Of a DNA stretch of 64,000 nt, positions 27,267 through 36,458 are shown one piece after another. Both the position numbers and the translations under genes were made by a program. Origin of the DNA: Herbidospora sakaeratensis (GTDB lineage: Bacteria > Actinomycetota > Actinomycetes > Streptosporangiales > Streptosporangiaceae); NCBI RefSeq assembly GCF_001570525.1, contig NZ_BBXC01000015.1:165486-229485 (forward strand). Reading direction: 5' to 3'. Each line of letters begins with the position of its first letter. Within the stretch, counting starts at the first letter, position 1. The notes under the pieces were generated by a model. That model had not been told where the DNA came from, did no database searches, and saw only the letters and a program-made list of their open reading frames with translations.

Positions 27267-27986
27267 CTAGCCGAGCCAGATGTAGGCCCCGAAGCGCCCC
27301 GTCTGCCCTTCGCGGCGGTATGAGTAGAGATCACCTGATTCGATGGTGCAGCGGACGTCGTGCCGGACGTCGTCCACCCCGGCCCGGGACAACTGCGCCG
27401 CGATGGCGGCCCGCAGGTCGACCGAAGGGGTGTCGCGCGACGTCGTCGCCCATGCCTCGGGGACGACGGCGGCGACCTCGTCGCGCATCGCGGCCGGCAC
27501 CTCGTAACACCGCCCACAGGCGGCCGGCCCGACCAGCGCGACCATCCGGCCCGGGTCTGCCCCGCGCCCGGCCATGGCCTCGACCAGCGCGGGCACCACC
27601 CCGGCGAGGGTGCCGGGCCGCCCCGAGTGGGCGGCGCCGACGAGCCGGGCGACCGGATCGGCCACCAGCACCTGGGCGCAGTCGGCGGCCAGCGAGACCA
27701 GTGCGAGGCCCTCTTCCGCGGTGAAGACCGCGTCGAGGCCGGGCGGCTCGGCGCCGAAGGGCCGGTCGACGTAGGCGACCTCGCGCCCGTGGACCTGCCG
27801 CATGAGCACCACGCGGGCGGGGTCGACGCCGGCCTCCAGAGCGGTCAGCCGCCGGTTGGCCGCGACGTTCTCAGGGTCGTCGCCGACGGCCCCGCCGAGG
27901 TTCCGGCCGCCGAAGGGCGCCGGGCTCACGCCGCCATGACGATCGGTGATCACGGCGTGTACGCCCTCGGCCAGCAGCACCCTCAC
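27267..27986 (-). CDS. pgeF: PgeF/YfiH-family multicopper-fold protein (laccase-domain)
   Basis: 239 residues. The family zinc/copper site is visible: QVHG, ADCAQVLVAD, AAHSG (the usual HAGWRG reads HSGRPG), and the C-terminal SYRREGQTGRFGAYIW. Members act on peptidoglycan-precursor quality control or purine nucleosides. GTG 27986 overlaps the stop of the PLP-enzyme gene by 4 bases. Confidence 0.88.
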   Translation of the reverse strand: MRVLLAEGVHAVITDRHGGVSPAPFGGRNLGGAVGDDPENVAANRRLTALEAGVDPARVVLMRQVHGREVAYVDRPFGAEPPGLDAVFTAEEGLALVSLAADCAQVLVADPVARLVGAAHSGRPGTLAGVVPALVEAMAGRGADPGRMVALVGPAACGRCYEVPAAMRDEVAAVVPEAWATTSRDTPSVDLRAAIAAQLSRAGVDDVRHDVRCTIESGDLYSYRREGQTGRFGAYIWLG

Positions 27987-28774
27987 ACCCTACCGGTGAT
28001 CACCGCGACGACCGTGGGACCGAGGGCGAGGGCGCGGATGCCGTACATCATCTTGGCCGTGTAGACGTGGTCGAGCCGGAGCCCGTGCCGGGCCTCGAAA
28101 TCGCCGATGAACGCGTCGAGCTCCGGAGTGGTGCGGGCGTAGCCCCCGAAGTGGAAGCCGGTCTCGACGCGCCAGTTGGCCGTCACGTGGCCGAGCGCCT
28201 CGGTCTGGAGGCGGGCGACCTCGTCGTCCAGGAACGAACCGCCCTTGAGCACGGAGAACCCGACGGCGGTGAAGCCGGGCGGCAGCCCGGCCGCGAGCCC
28301 GGCCAGCGTGCCGCCGGTCCCGACGGGGCAGCACACCACCGCCTCGCCGAGATGGGCGAGCTCGGGCCCGATCTCCATGCAGCCGCGCACCGCCTCGGCG
28401 TTCGACCCGCCCTCGGGGATGACGCGGTGGCCGGGGAACTGCGCGCGCACGAGCCGCAGCACCTCGGGCGAGGTCTTCGCCCGGTAACGCGCGCGGTCGA
28501 GGAACATCAGCCGCATGCCGCAGGCCACCGCGAAGTCGAGCACCTCGTTGCGGACCGGCTCGCCGCGGATCACCCCGCCGGTCGGGAACCCGAACTCGCG
28601 CCCGGCCGCCGCGACGGCCCTGATGTGGTTGGAGTAGGCCCCGCCGAAGGTCACGATCGGCTCGCCGGTGAGGTTGTATTTGAGCTTGCGCCACTTGTTG
28701 CCGGGGATGTCGGGATGGAGAAGGTCGTCACGCTTCAGCAGGACCCCGTCGGCGCGGGTGAGAGGCGAGACCAC
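27983..28774 (-). CDS. PLP-dependent ACC deaminase/D-cysteine desulfhydrase family enzyme
   Basis: 263 residues. The Lys that binds PLP lies in NKWRKLKYNL; FGGAYSNHIRAVAAAG is the phosphate/substrate loop and VGTGGTLAGLAAGL the second phosphate-binding loop. Shorter than true ACC deaminases (about 340), so it is the compact D-cysteine-desulfhydrase-like branch. It is translationally coupled to pgeF. Confidence 0.85.
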   Translation of the reverse strand: MVSPLTRADGVLLKRDDLLHPDIPGNKWRKLKYNLTGEPIVTFGGAYSNHIRAVAAAGREFGFPTGGVIRGEPVRNEVLDFAVACGMRLMFLDRARYRAKTSPEVLRLVRAQFPGHRVIPEGGSNAEAVRGCMEIGPELAHLGEAVVCCPVGTGGTLAGLAAGLPPGFTAVGFSVLKGGSFLDDEVARLQTEALGHVTANWRVETGFHFGGYARTTPELDAFIGDFEARHGLRLDHVYTAKMMYGIRALALGPTVVAVITGRV

Positions 28775-28792
28775 AGCGATAACCTAACGGCC

Positions 28793-29899
28793 ATGCGGGT
28801 CGTTTCCTCCTTTGAGACCGCCTTCGGCGGCACACCCGAGGGCGTCTGGCACGCCCCCGGCCGGGTCAACCTGATCGGCGAGCACACCGACTACAACGAC
28901 GGCCTGGTGCTCCCCTTCGCGGTGCCCTGGGGCGTCACGGCGGCGGTCGCCCGGCGGTCCGACGACCGCGTGCGGGTCGTGTCGGTCCAGTCGGGCGGCG
29001 GCCCGGTCGAGGAGGTCGCCGGGTGGGCGGCCTACCCGATCGGCGTGGCCCTGACCATGCGCAAGGCCGGGCTGCCGGTCGGCGGCGCCGACATCGCGAT
29101 CGACGGCGACGTCCCCCGGGGCGCGGGCCTGTCGTCGAGCGCGGCCCTGGAGGTGTCGGTCGCGCTGGCGCTGAACGACCTCTACGACCTCGGCCAGAGC
29201 CCGATGGAGCTGGCCCTGCTGGGGCAGCGGGCCGAGAACGAGGTCGTCGGCATGCCCTGCGGCATCATGGACCAGGCCGCCTCGGCGTTGTCGAAGGAGG
29301 GCCACGTCCTGCTCCTCGACTGCCGCACCCTCGGCAGCCGCGCGATCCCCTTCGACCTGCCGTCCCAGGGCCTCGACCTGGTGATCATCGACACCGGCGT
29401 CCACCACGAACTGGCCGACGGCCAGTACGCCCGACGCCGGGCCGACTGCGAGAACGCCGCCGCGAAGCTGGGCGTCGAGGCCCTGCGCGACGTGACCGAT
29501 CTGGCCGGCGCCCTGTCCAGATTGAGCGGAGACGAGCGCAAGCGCACCCAGCACGTCGTGACCGAGAACCACCGCGTGGAGGCCGTCGTCGGCCTTCTGC
29601 GGGCCGGCGCGGTGGCCGAGATCGGCGCCCTGCTGAACGCCTCCCACCTGTCGCTGCGCGACCAGTTCGAGGTGAGCTGCCCCGAGCTCGACGTCGCCGT
29701 CGAGTCGGCCATCAGGGGCGGCGCGCGGGGGGCCCGCATGACCGGCGGCGGCTTCGGCGGCTCGGCCATCGCCCTGGTCGCGGCCGACCGCGCCGACACC
29801 ATGCGCCAGTCGGTGACGGAGGCCTACGAGGCGAAGGGCTGGCGGCCGCCGGTCTTCCGCACCGCCGCGCCCTCGGCCGGAGCCCGCCGGCTCGGCTGA
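28793..29899 (+). CDS. galK: Galactokinase
   Basis: 368 residues. GRVNLIGEHTDYNDG (23-37) is the galactokinase signature; GAGLSSSAALEVSVAL is the GHMP phosphate loop and MTGGGFGGSAIAL motif 3. No galT or galE is adjacent. ATG 28793. Its last 76 bases overlap the convergent WYL regulator. Confidence 0.95.
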   Translation: MRVVSSFETAFGGTPEGVWHAPGRVNLIGEHTDYNDGLVLPFAVPWGVTAAVARRSDDRVRVVSVQSGGGPVEEVAGWAAYPIGVALTMRKAGLPVGGADIAIDGDVPRGAGLSSSAALEVSVALALNDLYDLGQSPMELALLGQRAENEVVGMPCGIMDQAASALSKEGHVLLLDCRTLGSRAIPFDLPSQGLDLVIIDTGVHHELADGQYARRRADCENAAAKLGVEALRDVTDLAGALSRLSGDERKRTQHVVTENHRVEAVVGLLRAGAVAEIGALLNASHLSLRDQFEVSCPELDVAVESAIRGGARGARMTGGGFGGSAIALVAADRADTMRQSVTEAYEAKGWRPPVFRTAAPSAGARRLG

Positions 29900-30864
29900 T
29901 CCGCCGCCTGTTCCGGGACCGCCCGCCGGTAGCGCTCGGCCAGCACGCCGATGCGCGCGACGAGCTCGGGCGGCCCGGTGACCTCGAAGTCGGCGTCCAG
30001 CAGGCCGAGGTGGCAGGCCAGCATGTGGGGCGTGTCGGAGCCGACCTCGGCCACGCAGGCGTCCTCGCCCAGGGGTTCGACCGGCACGCCCGGCGGCAGC
30101 CGGTCGCGCACGTGCTGAGCCGGCGCCCGGACCGTCACCCGCGCCCGGCACCGCCAGGTCGCGGTGGCCAGCCCGGTGGCGACGTGGCCGACGAGGTCGC
30201 CGCCGGGGTGCTCGCGCGGGGTGAACCGGGGGCCGTTCGGCGTCCGCAGGCGCATCCGGTCGACCCGGAACGTGCGCCAGTCCGACCGGGCGACGTCCCA
30301 GCCGACCAGATACCAGCGGCCCCGGCCGTGCGCGAGCCGGTGCGGCTCGGCCTCGCGCAGGGCGGCCGACCCGTCGTGGCCGGTGTAGTCGAACCGGAGC
30401 CGCTCGTGGTCGCGGACGGCCGCCGCGATGGTGGTGAGCGTGTCGGCGTCCACGAGAGGGCCCGGCTGCGGCAGCGGGGCGAGCGAGGCGCGCAGCCCGT
30501 GGACGCGGCGGCGCAGCCGCGAGGGCAACATCTGCTCCAGCTTGGTCAGCGCCCGCAGGGCCGCCTCTTCGAGCCCGGTGACCGCGCCCTGGGTGGCGCC
30601 CACCCGCAGGCCGACCGCGACGGCGACCGCCTCGTCGTCGTCGAGCAGCAGCGGCGGCACCTCCGCGCCCGGCCCGAGCCGGTAGCCGCCGGTGACGCCC
30701 CGGATGCCCCGCACCGGGTAGCCGAGGCCGCGCAGCCGTTCCACGTCGTTGCGCACGGTGCGCGGGGTGACGCCGAGGCGCTCGGCCAACTCCGGCCCGC
30801 TCCAGTCACGCGGGGTCTGCAAGAGGGAGAGCAGCCGCAGCAGGCGTTGTGCTGTGTCCGACAT
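29824..30864 (-). CDS. WYL-domain (YafY-type) transcriptional regulator
   Basis: 346 residues. N-terminal HTH ([45 protein letters not shown]), then a WYL domain with [23 protein letters not shown] and a C-terminal extension. It is divergent from the epoxide hydrolase and faces a perfect 9-bp palindrome. ATG 30864; an ATG 11 codons earlier would run into the operator. The C-terminal codons overlap galK. Confidence 0.92.
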   Translation of the reverse strand: MSDTAQRLLRLLSLLQTPRDWSGPELAERLGVTPRTVRNDVERLRGLGYPVRGIRGVTGGYRLGPGAEVPPLLLDDDEAVAVAVGLRVGATQGAVTGLEEAALRALTKLEQMLPSRLRRRVHGLRASLAPLPQPGPLVDADTLTTIAAAVRDHERLRFDYTGHDGSAALREAEPHRLAHGRGRWYLVGWDVARSDWRTFRVDRMRLRTPNGPRFTPREHPGGDLVGHVATGLATATWRCRARVTVRAPAQHVRDRLPPGVPVEPLGEDACVAEVGSDTPHMLACHLGLLDADFEVTGPPELVARIGVLAERYRRAVPEQAADQPSRRAPAEGAAVRKTGGRQPFAS

Positions 30865-30883
30865 ACCGGAGATTCTCCCTCGA

Positions 30884-30906
30884 TACAGGAACGGCACGTT
30901 CCTGTA
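30884..30906. promoter_or_regulatory. Perfect palindrome between WYL regulator and epoxide hydrolase
   Basis: TACAGGAAC (30884-30892) and GTTCCTGTA (30898-30906) form a perfect 9-bp inverted repeat around GGCAC. It lies 20 bases from both divergent start codons; the WYL protein is the likely binder. Confidence 0.7.
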
Positions 30907-30926
30907 TGCCTCGTAGATTCTCTGTC

Positions 30927-32111
30927 ATGGACGACACCACCGAGATCCGCCCGTTCCGCGTCGACATCCCCCAGGCCGACCTCGACGACCTGCGCGACCG
31001 CCTGACCCGCGCCCGCTGGCCCCGGCAGACCGGCGGAACCGGCTGGGAGCGCGGCGTGCCCGTCGATCACCTCAGGGAGCTGGCGGCCTACTGGGCGGAC
31101 GGCTTCGACTGGCGCGCCCAGGAGAAGGCGCTCAACGAGCACCCGCAGTTCGTGACCACGATCGACGGTCAGGACGTGCACTTCCTGCACGTCCGCTCCC
31201 CCGAGCCCGGCGCGCTGCCGCTGCTGCTCTCCCACGGCTGGCCCGGCTCGTTCGCCGACTTCCTCGACGTGATCGGCCCGCTGACCGACCCCCGCGCGCA
31301 CGGCGGCGACCCGGCGGACGCCTTCCACGTCGTGATCCCCTCGTTGCCCGGCTTCGCCTTCTCCAACCCGGTGCGGGAGGCGGGCTGGGGCAACCTGTTC
31401 CGGGTGGCCGCCGCGTTCGGGGAGCTGATGAGCCGGCTCGGCTACGAGCGGTTCGCCGCGCAGGGCGGCGACATCGGGGGCGGCGTGACCGCGTTGTTGC
31501 CGATGGCCGCCCCGGGCCGCGTGCTCGCCACCCACGTCAACGGCCCGTCGCCCTACCCGCTCGGCCCGGCCGTCGACCTCGACGGCCTGCCGGCCGCCGA
31601 CCGGGCACGCGCCGAGCGCTTCAACACCTTCCGGCAGGACGGCCTCGGCTACCTGCACCTCCAGTCGACCCGCCCGCTAACCCTGGCCTACTCCCTGACC
31701 GACTCCCCGGTCGGCCAGCTGGCGTGGATCGCGGAGAAGTTCAGGGAGTGGACGGACCCCGCCGGCGACCCGATCGACCGCGACCGGCTGCTCACCACCG
31801 TGAGCCTCTACTGGTTCACCGGCTCCGGGGCGTCCTCGGCCGACATCCTCTACGAGGGCATGCGGGCGTACCGCGAGATGGCCTCCGCCTCCGCCGGCGA
31901 CCAGGGCGGCTGGCCGTCGATGCCGTCGCCGCCGCAGGGCGTCGCGGTGTTCGCCGCCGACCTGACGGTCCGTGCCCTCGCCGACCCGGCCGGGGCCGTC
32001 GCCCACTGGTCGGAGTTCGACCGGGGCGGCCACTTCCCGGCGATGGAGACGCCCGATCTCCTGGTCGGCGACCTGCGCACGTTCTTCCGCGTCGTGCGAG
32101 GAGAGGCGTGA
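30927..32111 (+). CDS. Epoxide hydrolase
   Basis: 394 residues. The N-terminal EHN domain starts [20 protein letters not shown]. The alpha/beta hydrolase core has the oxyanion motif HGWPGS and the nucleophile Asp in GGDIGGGV; the C-terminal His lies in [13 protein letters not shown] 30927. Its stop overlaps the kinase gene start (GTGA). Confidence 0.9.
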   Translation: MDDTTEIRPFRVDIPQADLDDLRDRLTRARWPRQTGGTGWERGVPVDHLRELAAYWADGFDWRAQEKALNEHPQFVTTIDGQDVHFLHVRSPEPGALPLLLSHGWPGSFADFLDVIGPLTDPRAHGGDPADAFHVVIPSLPGFAFSNPVREAGWGNLFRVAAAFGELMSRLGYERFAAQGGDIGGGVTALLPMAAPGRVLATHVNGPSPYPLGPAVDLDGLPAADRARAERFNTFRQDGLGYLHLQSTRPLTLAYSLTDSPVGQLAWIAEKFREWTDPAGDPIDRDRLLTTVSLYWFTGSGASSADILYEGMRAYREMASASAGDQGGWPSMPSPPQGVAVFAADLTVRALADPAGAVAHWSEFDRGGHFPAMETPDLLVGDLRTFFRVVRGEA

Positions 32112-32836
32112 CCGACTGGACGCCCGTCGGCCACGGCGAATCGGGCGCGCAGGTGTTCCGCTCGGCCGACGGCGCCCGCTACGCCAAGTGGGGGCCCGTC
32201 GCCGAACTGGCGGCCGAACGCGACCGCGTCGTGTGGCTGGCCGGACAGGGCGTGCCCGGCCAGCGGGTGCTCGACTGGCGGGACGACGGCGACCGGGCGT
32301 GCCTGGTCACCTCGGCCGTCGAGGGCGTGCCCGCCGACCGGCTGTCGCCCGCCGAGCTGGCGACCGCCTGGGCGTCCGTCGCCGAGGCGGTACGCCGCCT
32401 CCACGGCCTCCCCGGCTGCCCCTTCTCCCGCGACCTCGACCACATGTTCGCGCTGGCCGAGGACGTCGTCGCGCGCGGCGCGGTCAACCCCGACTTCCTG
32501 CCCGAGGAGCAGATCGGCACCCCGCCGCACGAGCTGCTGGCCCGTCTGGAGCCCGAACGGGACCTGCGCCGGGCGCAGGAGGCCCGCCAGGAGGTCGTCT
32601 GCCACGGCGACCTGACCCTGCCCAACGTGATCGTCGACCCCGCGACGCTGACGGTGGCGGGCTTCGTCGACGTGGGCCGGCTGGGCCGGGCCGACCCCCA
32701 CGCCGACCTCGCCCTGCTGTTCGCCACCGCCGACGAGATCAGGCCCGGCCTGCCGCGCGCGGGCCTGTTCGGCCTCGACCCCGATCCCGGCCGGATCAGG
32801 TTCTACCTGTCCCTCGACCCGCTCACCTGGGGCTGA
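32108..32836 (+). CDS. APH(3')-type aminoglycoside phosphotransferase-like kinase
   Basis: 242 residues. The N-terminal lobe has [18 protein letters not shown]. The catalytic loop is [13 protein letters not shown], and the metal-binding acidic loop reads [18 protein letters not shown], matching APH(3') enzymes. Translation is coupled to the epoxide hydrolase. Resistance cannot be claimed from sequence; small-molecule or self-protection kinase activity is equally possible. GTG 32108. Confidence 0.85.
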   Translation: MTDWTPVGHGESGAQVFRSADGARYAKWGPVAELAAERDRVVWLAGQGVPGQRVLDWRDDGDRACLVTSAVEGVPADRLSPAELATAWASVAEAVRRLHGLPGCPFSRDLDHMFALAEDVVARGAVNPDFLPEEQIGTPPHELLARLEPERDLRRAQEARQEVVCHGDLTLPNVIVDPATLTVAGFVDVGRLGRADPHADLALLFATADEIRPGLPRAGLFGLDPDPGRIRFYLSLDPLTWG

Positions 32837-33707
32837 CGCTCTTCCACGTCCGGTCGAGGAAGGCGGCGATCAGCGGGGCGATCTCCGGCAGGTACTCCTC
32901 CAGGGCGAAGTGGCCCGTCGGGTAGACGTGCAGCTCCGCGTCCGGGACGTCGCGCAGGTAGGCGTGCGCGCCCGGCTCGGGGAAGAACATGTCGTTGGCG
33001 CCCCAGGTGATCAGGGTCGGCGGGCGGCGGGTCCGGAGCCACTCCTGCCACTCGGGATAGTGGTCGAGGTTGGCGTGGTAGTTCAGCAGCAGGTCGAGCT
33101 GCGGCCGGGCCCGTTCGGGCTTGTCGAGGAAGTACTGGTCGAGCACCCAGCTGTCCGGCGAGACCAGCTGGACGTCGCCCGTGCCCCCCTCGTACTGCTT
33201 GCGGGTGACCGGGAGGGTCAGCATCTCCTGGGCCACCTTCTCGCCCGCGGGGCCGGGTCGCATGGCGACCAGGCCAAGCATGGTCTCGCCCAGGCCCTCC
33301 TCGTAGGCGTTGCCGTTCTGGACCACCAGGCCCGCGACGCGTTCGGGGTGGCGCAGGGCCAGGCGGAAGCCGACCGGGGCGCCGTAGTCGAAGACGTACA
33401 GGACGAAGTGATCGAGGCGGAGCCTCTCGACGAAGCCCGCCATGAGCTCGCCCAGCCGGTCGAAGGTCAGCGGGCCGACCGGCACGTCGCTGTGGCCGAA
33501 GCCCGGCAGGTCGGGCGCGATCAGCCGGTAGTGGGCGCCGAGGGCGTCGATGAGCCGCCGGTACTGGTGCGAGGCCGACGGGAAACCGTGCAGCAGGAGC
33601 AGCACGGGCGCCTGGTCGGTCTCGGGCACCGATTCGCGGTAGAAGACCCGGAGGCCGCCGATGTCGACGTGACGGTGCAGGGTCCGTGTGACGATTGGGA
33701 ACGCCAT
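32823..33707 (-). CDS. Alpha/beta hydrolase (haloalkane dehalogenase/epoxide hydrolase type)
   Basis: 294 residues. HGFPSASHQYRRL is the oxyanion loop and the nucleophile is Asp in VFDYGAPVG; TGHFALEEY carries the His. An Asp nucleophile excludes a simple esterase. It is third gene of the leftward set NOS, crotonase, hydrolase, with a 23-base gap to the crotonase. The 3' end overlaps the convergent kinase gene by 14 bases. Confidence 0.85.
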   Translation of the reverse strand: MAFPIVTRTLHRHVDIGGLRVFYRESVPETDQAPVLLLLHGFPSASHQYRRLIDALGAHYRLIAPDLPGFGHSDVPVGPLTFDRLGELMAGFVERLRLDHFVLYVFDYGAPVGFRLALRHPERVAGLVVQNGNAYEEGLGETMLGLVAMRPGPAGEKVAQEMLTLPVTRKQYEGGTGDVQLVSPDSWVLDQYFLDKPERARPQLDLLLNYHANLDHYPEWQEWLRTRRPPTLITWGANDMFFPEPGAHAYLRDVPDAELHVYPTGHFALEEYLPEIAPLIAAFLDRTWKSVSPR

Positions 33708-33730
33708 TGCGCATCACCTCGTCCCGAGCC

Positions 33731-34510
33731 CTACCCAGTGAAGGGCGGGAACTCCGGCGGGCGTCTCTCCAGGAAGCTGGCCACGCCCTCGGCGAAGTCG
33801 GCCCGGCCGAACGACTCGGCCATCAGCCGCTCGGCCGCGGTCCGCGAGGCGTCGAGGCCGAGGTCCCAGTCGCCCCAGACCTGCCGCTTGATCACCGCCA
33901 TCGAGGCGGGCGAGCTGTGCCGGGCGAGCTCGCGGGCGTAGGCGCCGACCTCGTCGAGAAGGCTCTCCCGGGGCGTCGCGCGCAGCGCCAGCCCCAGGCC
34001 GGCCGCCTCCTCCCCCGTGAAGGTGCGGCCGGACAGCAGCAGGTCGAGGGCGCGGGCCTGGCCGACGAGCTTCGGCAGCACCCACGCGAGGCCGTATTCG
34101 GCGATCAGGCCCCGCCGGGAGAAGGCGGTCGTCCACTTCGCCTCGGCGGCCGTGAAGACGAGATCGCAGACGAGGGCGTGCACCATGCCCAGCCCGGCGC
34201 AGGCCCCGTTGACGGCCGCGATGACCGGCTTCCCGATCGTCGTGGGCAGGGTGTGCGGCCGGGGGTCGACGGCGCGGTCGAGCGTGCCCTCCTGGAGGGC
34301 GGTCAGCGTCTGGAAGTCGGCCCCGGCGCAGAAACCCCGCCCGGCCCCGGTCACCACGATCACCCGCACCGCCGGATCGTTCTCGGCCTCGGCCAGCAGG
34401 TCGAAGTAGCGTGTGCCGAGGGCCTCGGTCCACGCGTTGAGCCGCTCGGGGCGGTTGAAGGTCAGCGTCAGGACGCCGTCGGCGAGGTCGCTCAGCACCA
34501 GGTCACTCAC
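33731..34510 (-). CDS. Enoyl-CoA hydratase/isomerase (crotonase) family
   Basis: 259 residues. LTFNRPERLNAW opens the fold; AGRGFCAGADFQTL is the CoA/oxyanion loop. GACAGLGMVHALVCDLVF gives the second oxyanion Gly. GTG 34510 lies 13 bases after the NOS stop, so the two are probably co-transcribed. The exact reaction is open. Confidence 0.88.
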   Translation of the reverse strand: MSDLVLSDLADGVLTLTFNRPERLNAWTEALGTRYFDLLAEAENDPAVRVIVVTGAGRGFCAGADFQTLTALQEGTLDRAVDPRPHTLPTTIGKPVIAAVNGACAGLGMVHALVCDLVFTAAEAKWTTAFSRRGLIAEYGLAWVLPKLVGQARALDLLLSGRTFTGEEAAGLGLALRATPRESLLDEVGAYARELARHSSPASMAVIKRQVWGDWDLGLDASRTAAERLMAESFGRADFAEGVASFLERRPPEFPPFTG

Positions 34511-34523
34511 GAATATTGTTCTA

Positions 34524-35636
34524 CTACAGCCCCCGGTGGTGGGTGAAGGACGGCCGCAGGGCCACGTCGTCGTAGTAACGGTGGAACACCGGCGTCAGCG
34601 CCCCCGACAGCGGCGGGACGATCCACGACCAGTCGGCCGGGCAGACCCGGCCCGAGCGTTCCTCCTTCTCCAGGTGGGTCATGAACCGCTTCGCCTCGGT
34701 GTGGTGGTCGGTCATGGTCACCCCGGCCTCGGCGAAGGAGTGCAGCACCGCCACGTTGAGCTCGACGAGCGTGTGGTCGCGCCAGAGCGTGCGGTCGCTG
34801 GAGGTGTCCATGCCGAGCCGCCGGGCGATCAGCGGGAGCTGGTCGTAGCGGCCGGCGTCGGCGAGGTTGCGGGCGCCGATCTCGGTCCCCATGTACCACC
34901 CGTTGAACGGCGCCGCCGGATAGCAGACGCCGCCGATCTCCAGGCACATGCCGGAGATCGCCGGGACGGCGTGCCAGCGCAGCCCCAGGTCGGCGAACCA
35001 CGGGTAGTGGGGGTGGCTGATCGGCACCTCCAGGATCGCGTCCGGCGGCAGCTCCCGCATCTCCACGTGGTCCTTCACGTCGATCAGCAGTGGCAGCACG
35101 TCGAACCGGCCGCCACGGCCCTCCCAGCCGAGCGCCGCGGCCTCCCGCGTCAGCGCCAGGTGCGACGGGTCGCCGACGACCTCGCCGTCGCGCTCGTAGC
35201 CGGCGTACCGGATCAGCTGGTCGTTGCGGATCCGGGCGGCGCGCTGGCCGGGCCGGTCGGGGGCGAACACGGTGATCGTCGGCCGGATGCGGCCGCCGTT
35301 GGTCGCCTCGCGCAGATGGGCGACGCACTCGTCGGCGATCGCGTCGGCCGTGTCGACCCCGCGCCGGTCGCGCACACGCAGCGACTGCCAGTAGAGCCGC
35401 CCGATACAGCGGCCGCTGTTGCGCCAGGCCACCCGCGCGCCGAACGTCAGTTCGTCGAGCGTGTGCGTGTAGGCGCCGGTCCGCTCGATCTCGGCCGCGA
35501 CCTCCCGCAGCCGCGCCTCAACGGGGCCGGCCGAGGGCACCTCGGCATGGTGCAGCCGGACGAACTCCTCCGCCTCCCGCCAGTCGACCCCCTCACCGCT
35601 TCTTGCCTCGTCGGTTCTCTTCCACCACGTCCGCAT
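34524..35636 (-). CDS. nos: Nitric oxide synthase oxygenase
   Basis: 370 residues, the normal length for reductase-free bacterial NOS. The heme thiolate is Cys77 in WRNSGRCIGR. Glu252 in GWYMGTEIGARN holds the arginine guanidinium. It oxidises L-arginine to citrulline and NO and needs an external flavodoxin/ferredoxin reductase. No txtE-type P450 is near, so this is not a thaxtomin locus. ATG 35636; the zinc-hook leader typical of animal NOS is absent. First gene of a likely three-gene operon with crotonase and alpha/beta hydrolase. Confidence 0.95.
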   Translation of the reverse strand: MRTWWKRTDEARSGEGVDWREAEEFVRLHHAEVPSAGPVEARLREVAAEIERTGAYTHTLDELTFGARVAWRNSGRCIGRLYWQSLRVRDRRGVDTADAIADECVAHLREATNGGRIRPTITVFAPDRPGQRAARIRNDQLIRYAGYERDGEVVGDPSHLALTREAAALGWEGRGGRFDVLPLLIDVKDHVEMRELPPDAILEVPISHPHYPWFADLGLRWHAVPAISGMCLEIGGVCYPAAPFNGWYMGTEIGARNLADAGRYDQLPLIARRLGMDTSSDRTLWRDHTLVELNVAVLHSFAEAGVTMTDHHTEAKRFMTHLEKEERSGRVCPADWSWIVPPLSGALTPVFHRYYDDVALRPSFTHHRGL

Positions 35637-35841
35637 CGCGAAATTCCCCTCGCGGATCGCCGATGGCCGTTCCGGGCGGCGACGACGACCCTCGTGCGGT
35701 GACCCTCTCCTCACCGCTGGTGCGTAGTTTGGTCCGCGGCGACCACGCACATTTTCTGGGTTTGCACCCTGATTTGTCATCTATATCTGTGCATCGCCGG
35801 CCACAGAGCGTCAAGAGCCGGGGAGTGTACGCAGACACGAA

Positions 35842-35875
35842 GAAGCCCCGGTCTGATCTCTCAGACCGGGGCTTC
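35842..35875 (-). terminator. Strong hairpin terminator after tRNA-Asn
   Basis: GAAGCCCCGGTCTGA (35842-35856) and its exact complement (35861-35875) form a perfect 15-bp stem with a TCTC loop, 6 bases downstream of the leftward tRNA. Confidence 0.85.
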
Positions 35876-35881
35876 TGGCAG

Positions 35882-35954
35882 CTCCCGCGATAGGACTCGA
35901 ACCTATAACCTGCCGGTTAACAGCCGGCTGCTCTGCCGATTGAGCTACACGGGA
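35882..35954 (-). tRNA. tRNA-Asn (GTT)
   Basis: Minus-strand cloverleaf: acceptor TCCCGTG with CGCGGGA, D-arm AGCTCAATCGGCAGAGC, anticodon loop CTGTTAA, T-arm with GGTTCGAGTCC, discriminator G. CCA is not encoded. Confidence 0.95.
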
Positions 35955-36122
35955 TCGTGCGGTGCTCCGCTGCCTTGCGGCTTTCCTTGCGGCGCGGAAC
36001 TAGATTAGCGCACTCGGGGGGTGCTCTGTCACATCCATTGGCGCGCCCTTTGACGGAGCCCGGTTTGGATAGATGCACACCCATTGGGTAGGGGCCGGAG
36101 TAGCGAAGCGCGGAGGTGGAAG

Positions 36123-36404
36123 ATGCGGTACAAGGTGATGTTCGCCGCCGGGCTGGGTCTTGGATACGTCCTGGGCACCCGCGCCGGGCGTGAGCGCTAC
36201 GAGCAGATCGTGCGGGCCACCAAGAGGGTGTCCGACAGCCCCGCCGTCCAGGAGGCGGCCGGACTGGTCGGTGCCCGTGTGTCGAAGATGACCGTGGCGG
36301 CCAAGGACAGGGTCCCGTTCCTGCGTAAGCCTGACCCCTGGGACGGGGAGACCACAGCCGGCCCGACAGGGTGGCCAGACCCAGAGGTCAACCGGATCAC
36401 CTGA
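36123..36404 (+). CDS. Small YtxH-like membrane-anchored protein
   Basis: 93 residues. MRYKVMFAAGLGLGYVLGTRAGRERYEQI: a short glycine-rich membrane segment, then the RAGRERYE basic patch typical of YtxH-like proteins, then a helix (TKRVSDSPAVQEAAGLV) and a Pro-rich tail. ATG 36123 follows GGAGGTGGA. A stress or envelope role is the usual guess; nothing here proves it. Confidence 0.75.
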   Translation: MRYKVMFAAGLGLGYVLGTRAGRERYEQIVRATKRVSDSPAVQEAAGLVGARVSKMTVAAKDRVPFLRKPDPWDGETTAGPTGWPDPEVNRIT

Positions 36405-36419
36405 CGACGAGACGCCGAA

Positions 36420-36447
36420 GGCCCGCCCCGGCACGACGGGGCGGGCC
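36420..36447. terminator. Bidirectional terminator
   Basis: GGCCCGCCCCG (36420-36430) and CGGGGCGGGCC (36437-36447) form a perfect 11-bp stem with GCACGA loop between the converging YtxH-like gene and the gene at 36459. Confidence 0.85.
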
Positions 36448-36458
36448 ATCGCGTTCGT

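Noticed and set aside
32108..32836. Aminoglycoside resistance gene
   Set aside because: Motifs support an APH-like kinase, but resistance cannot be claimed from sequence and context.
36050..36075. TTGACG ... TAGATG as promoter for the YtxH-like gene
   Set aside because: The spacer is only about 14 bases; too short to call.
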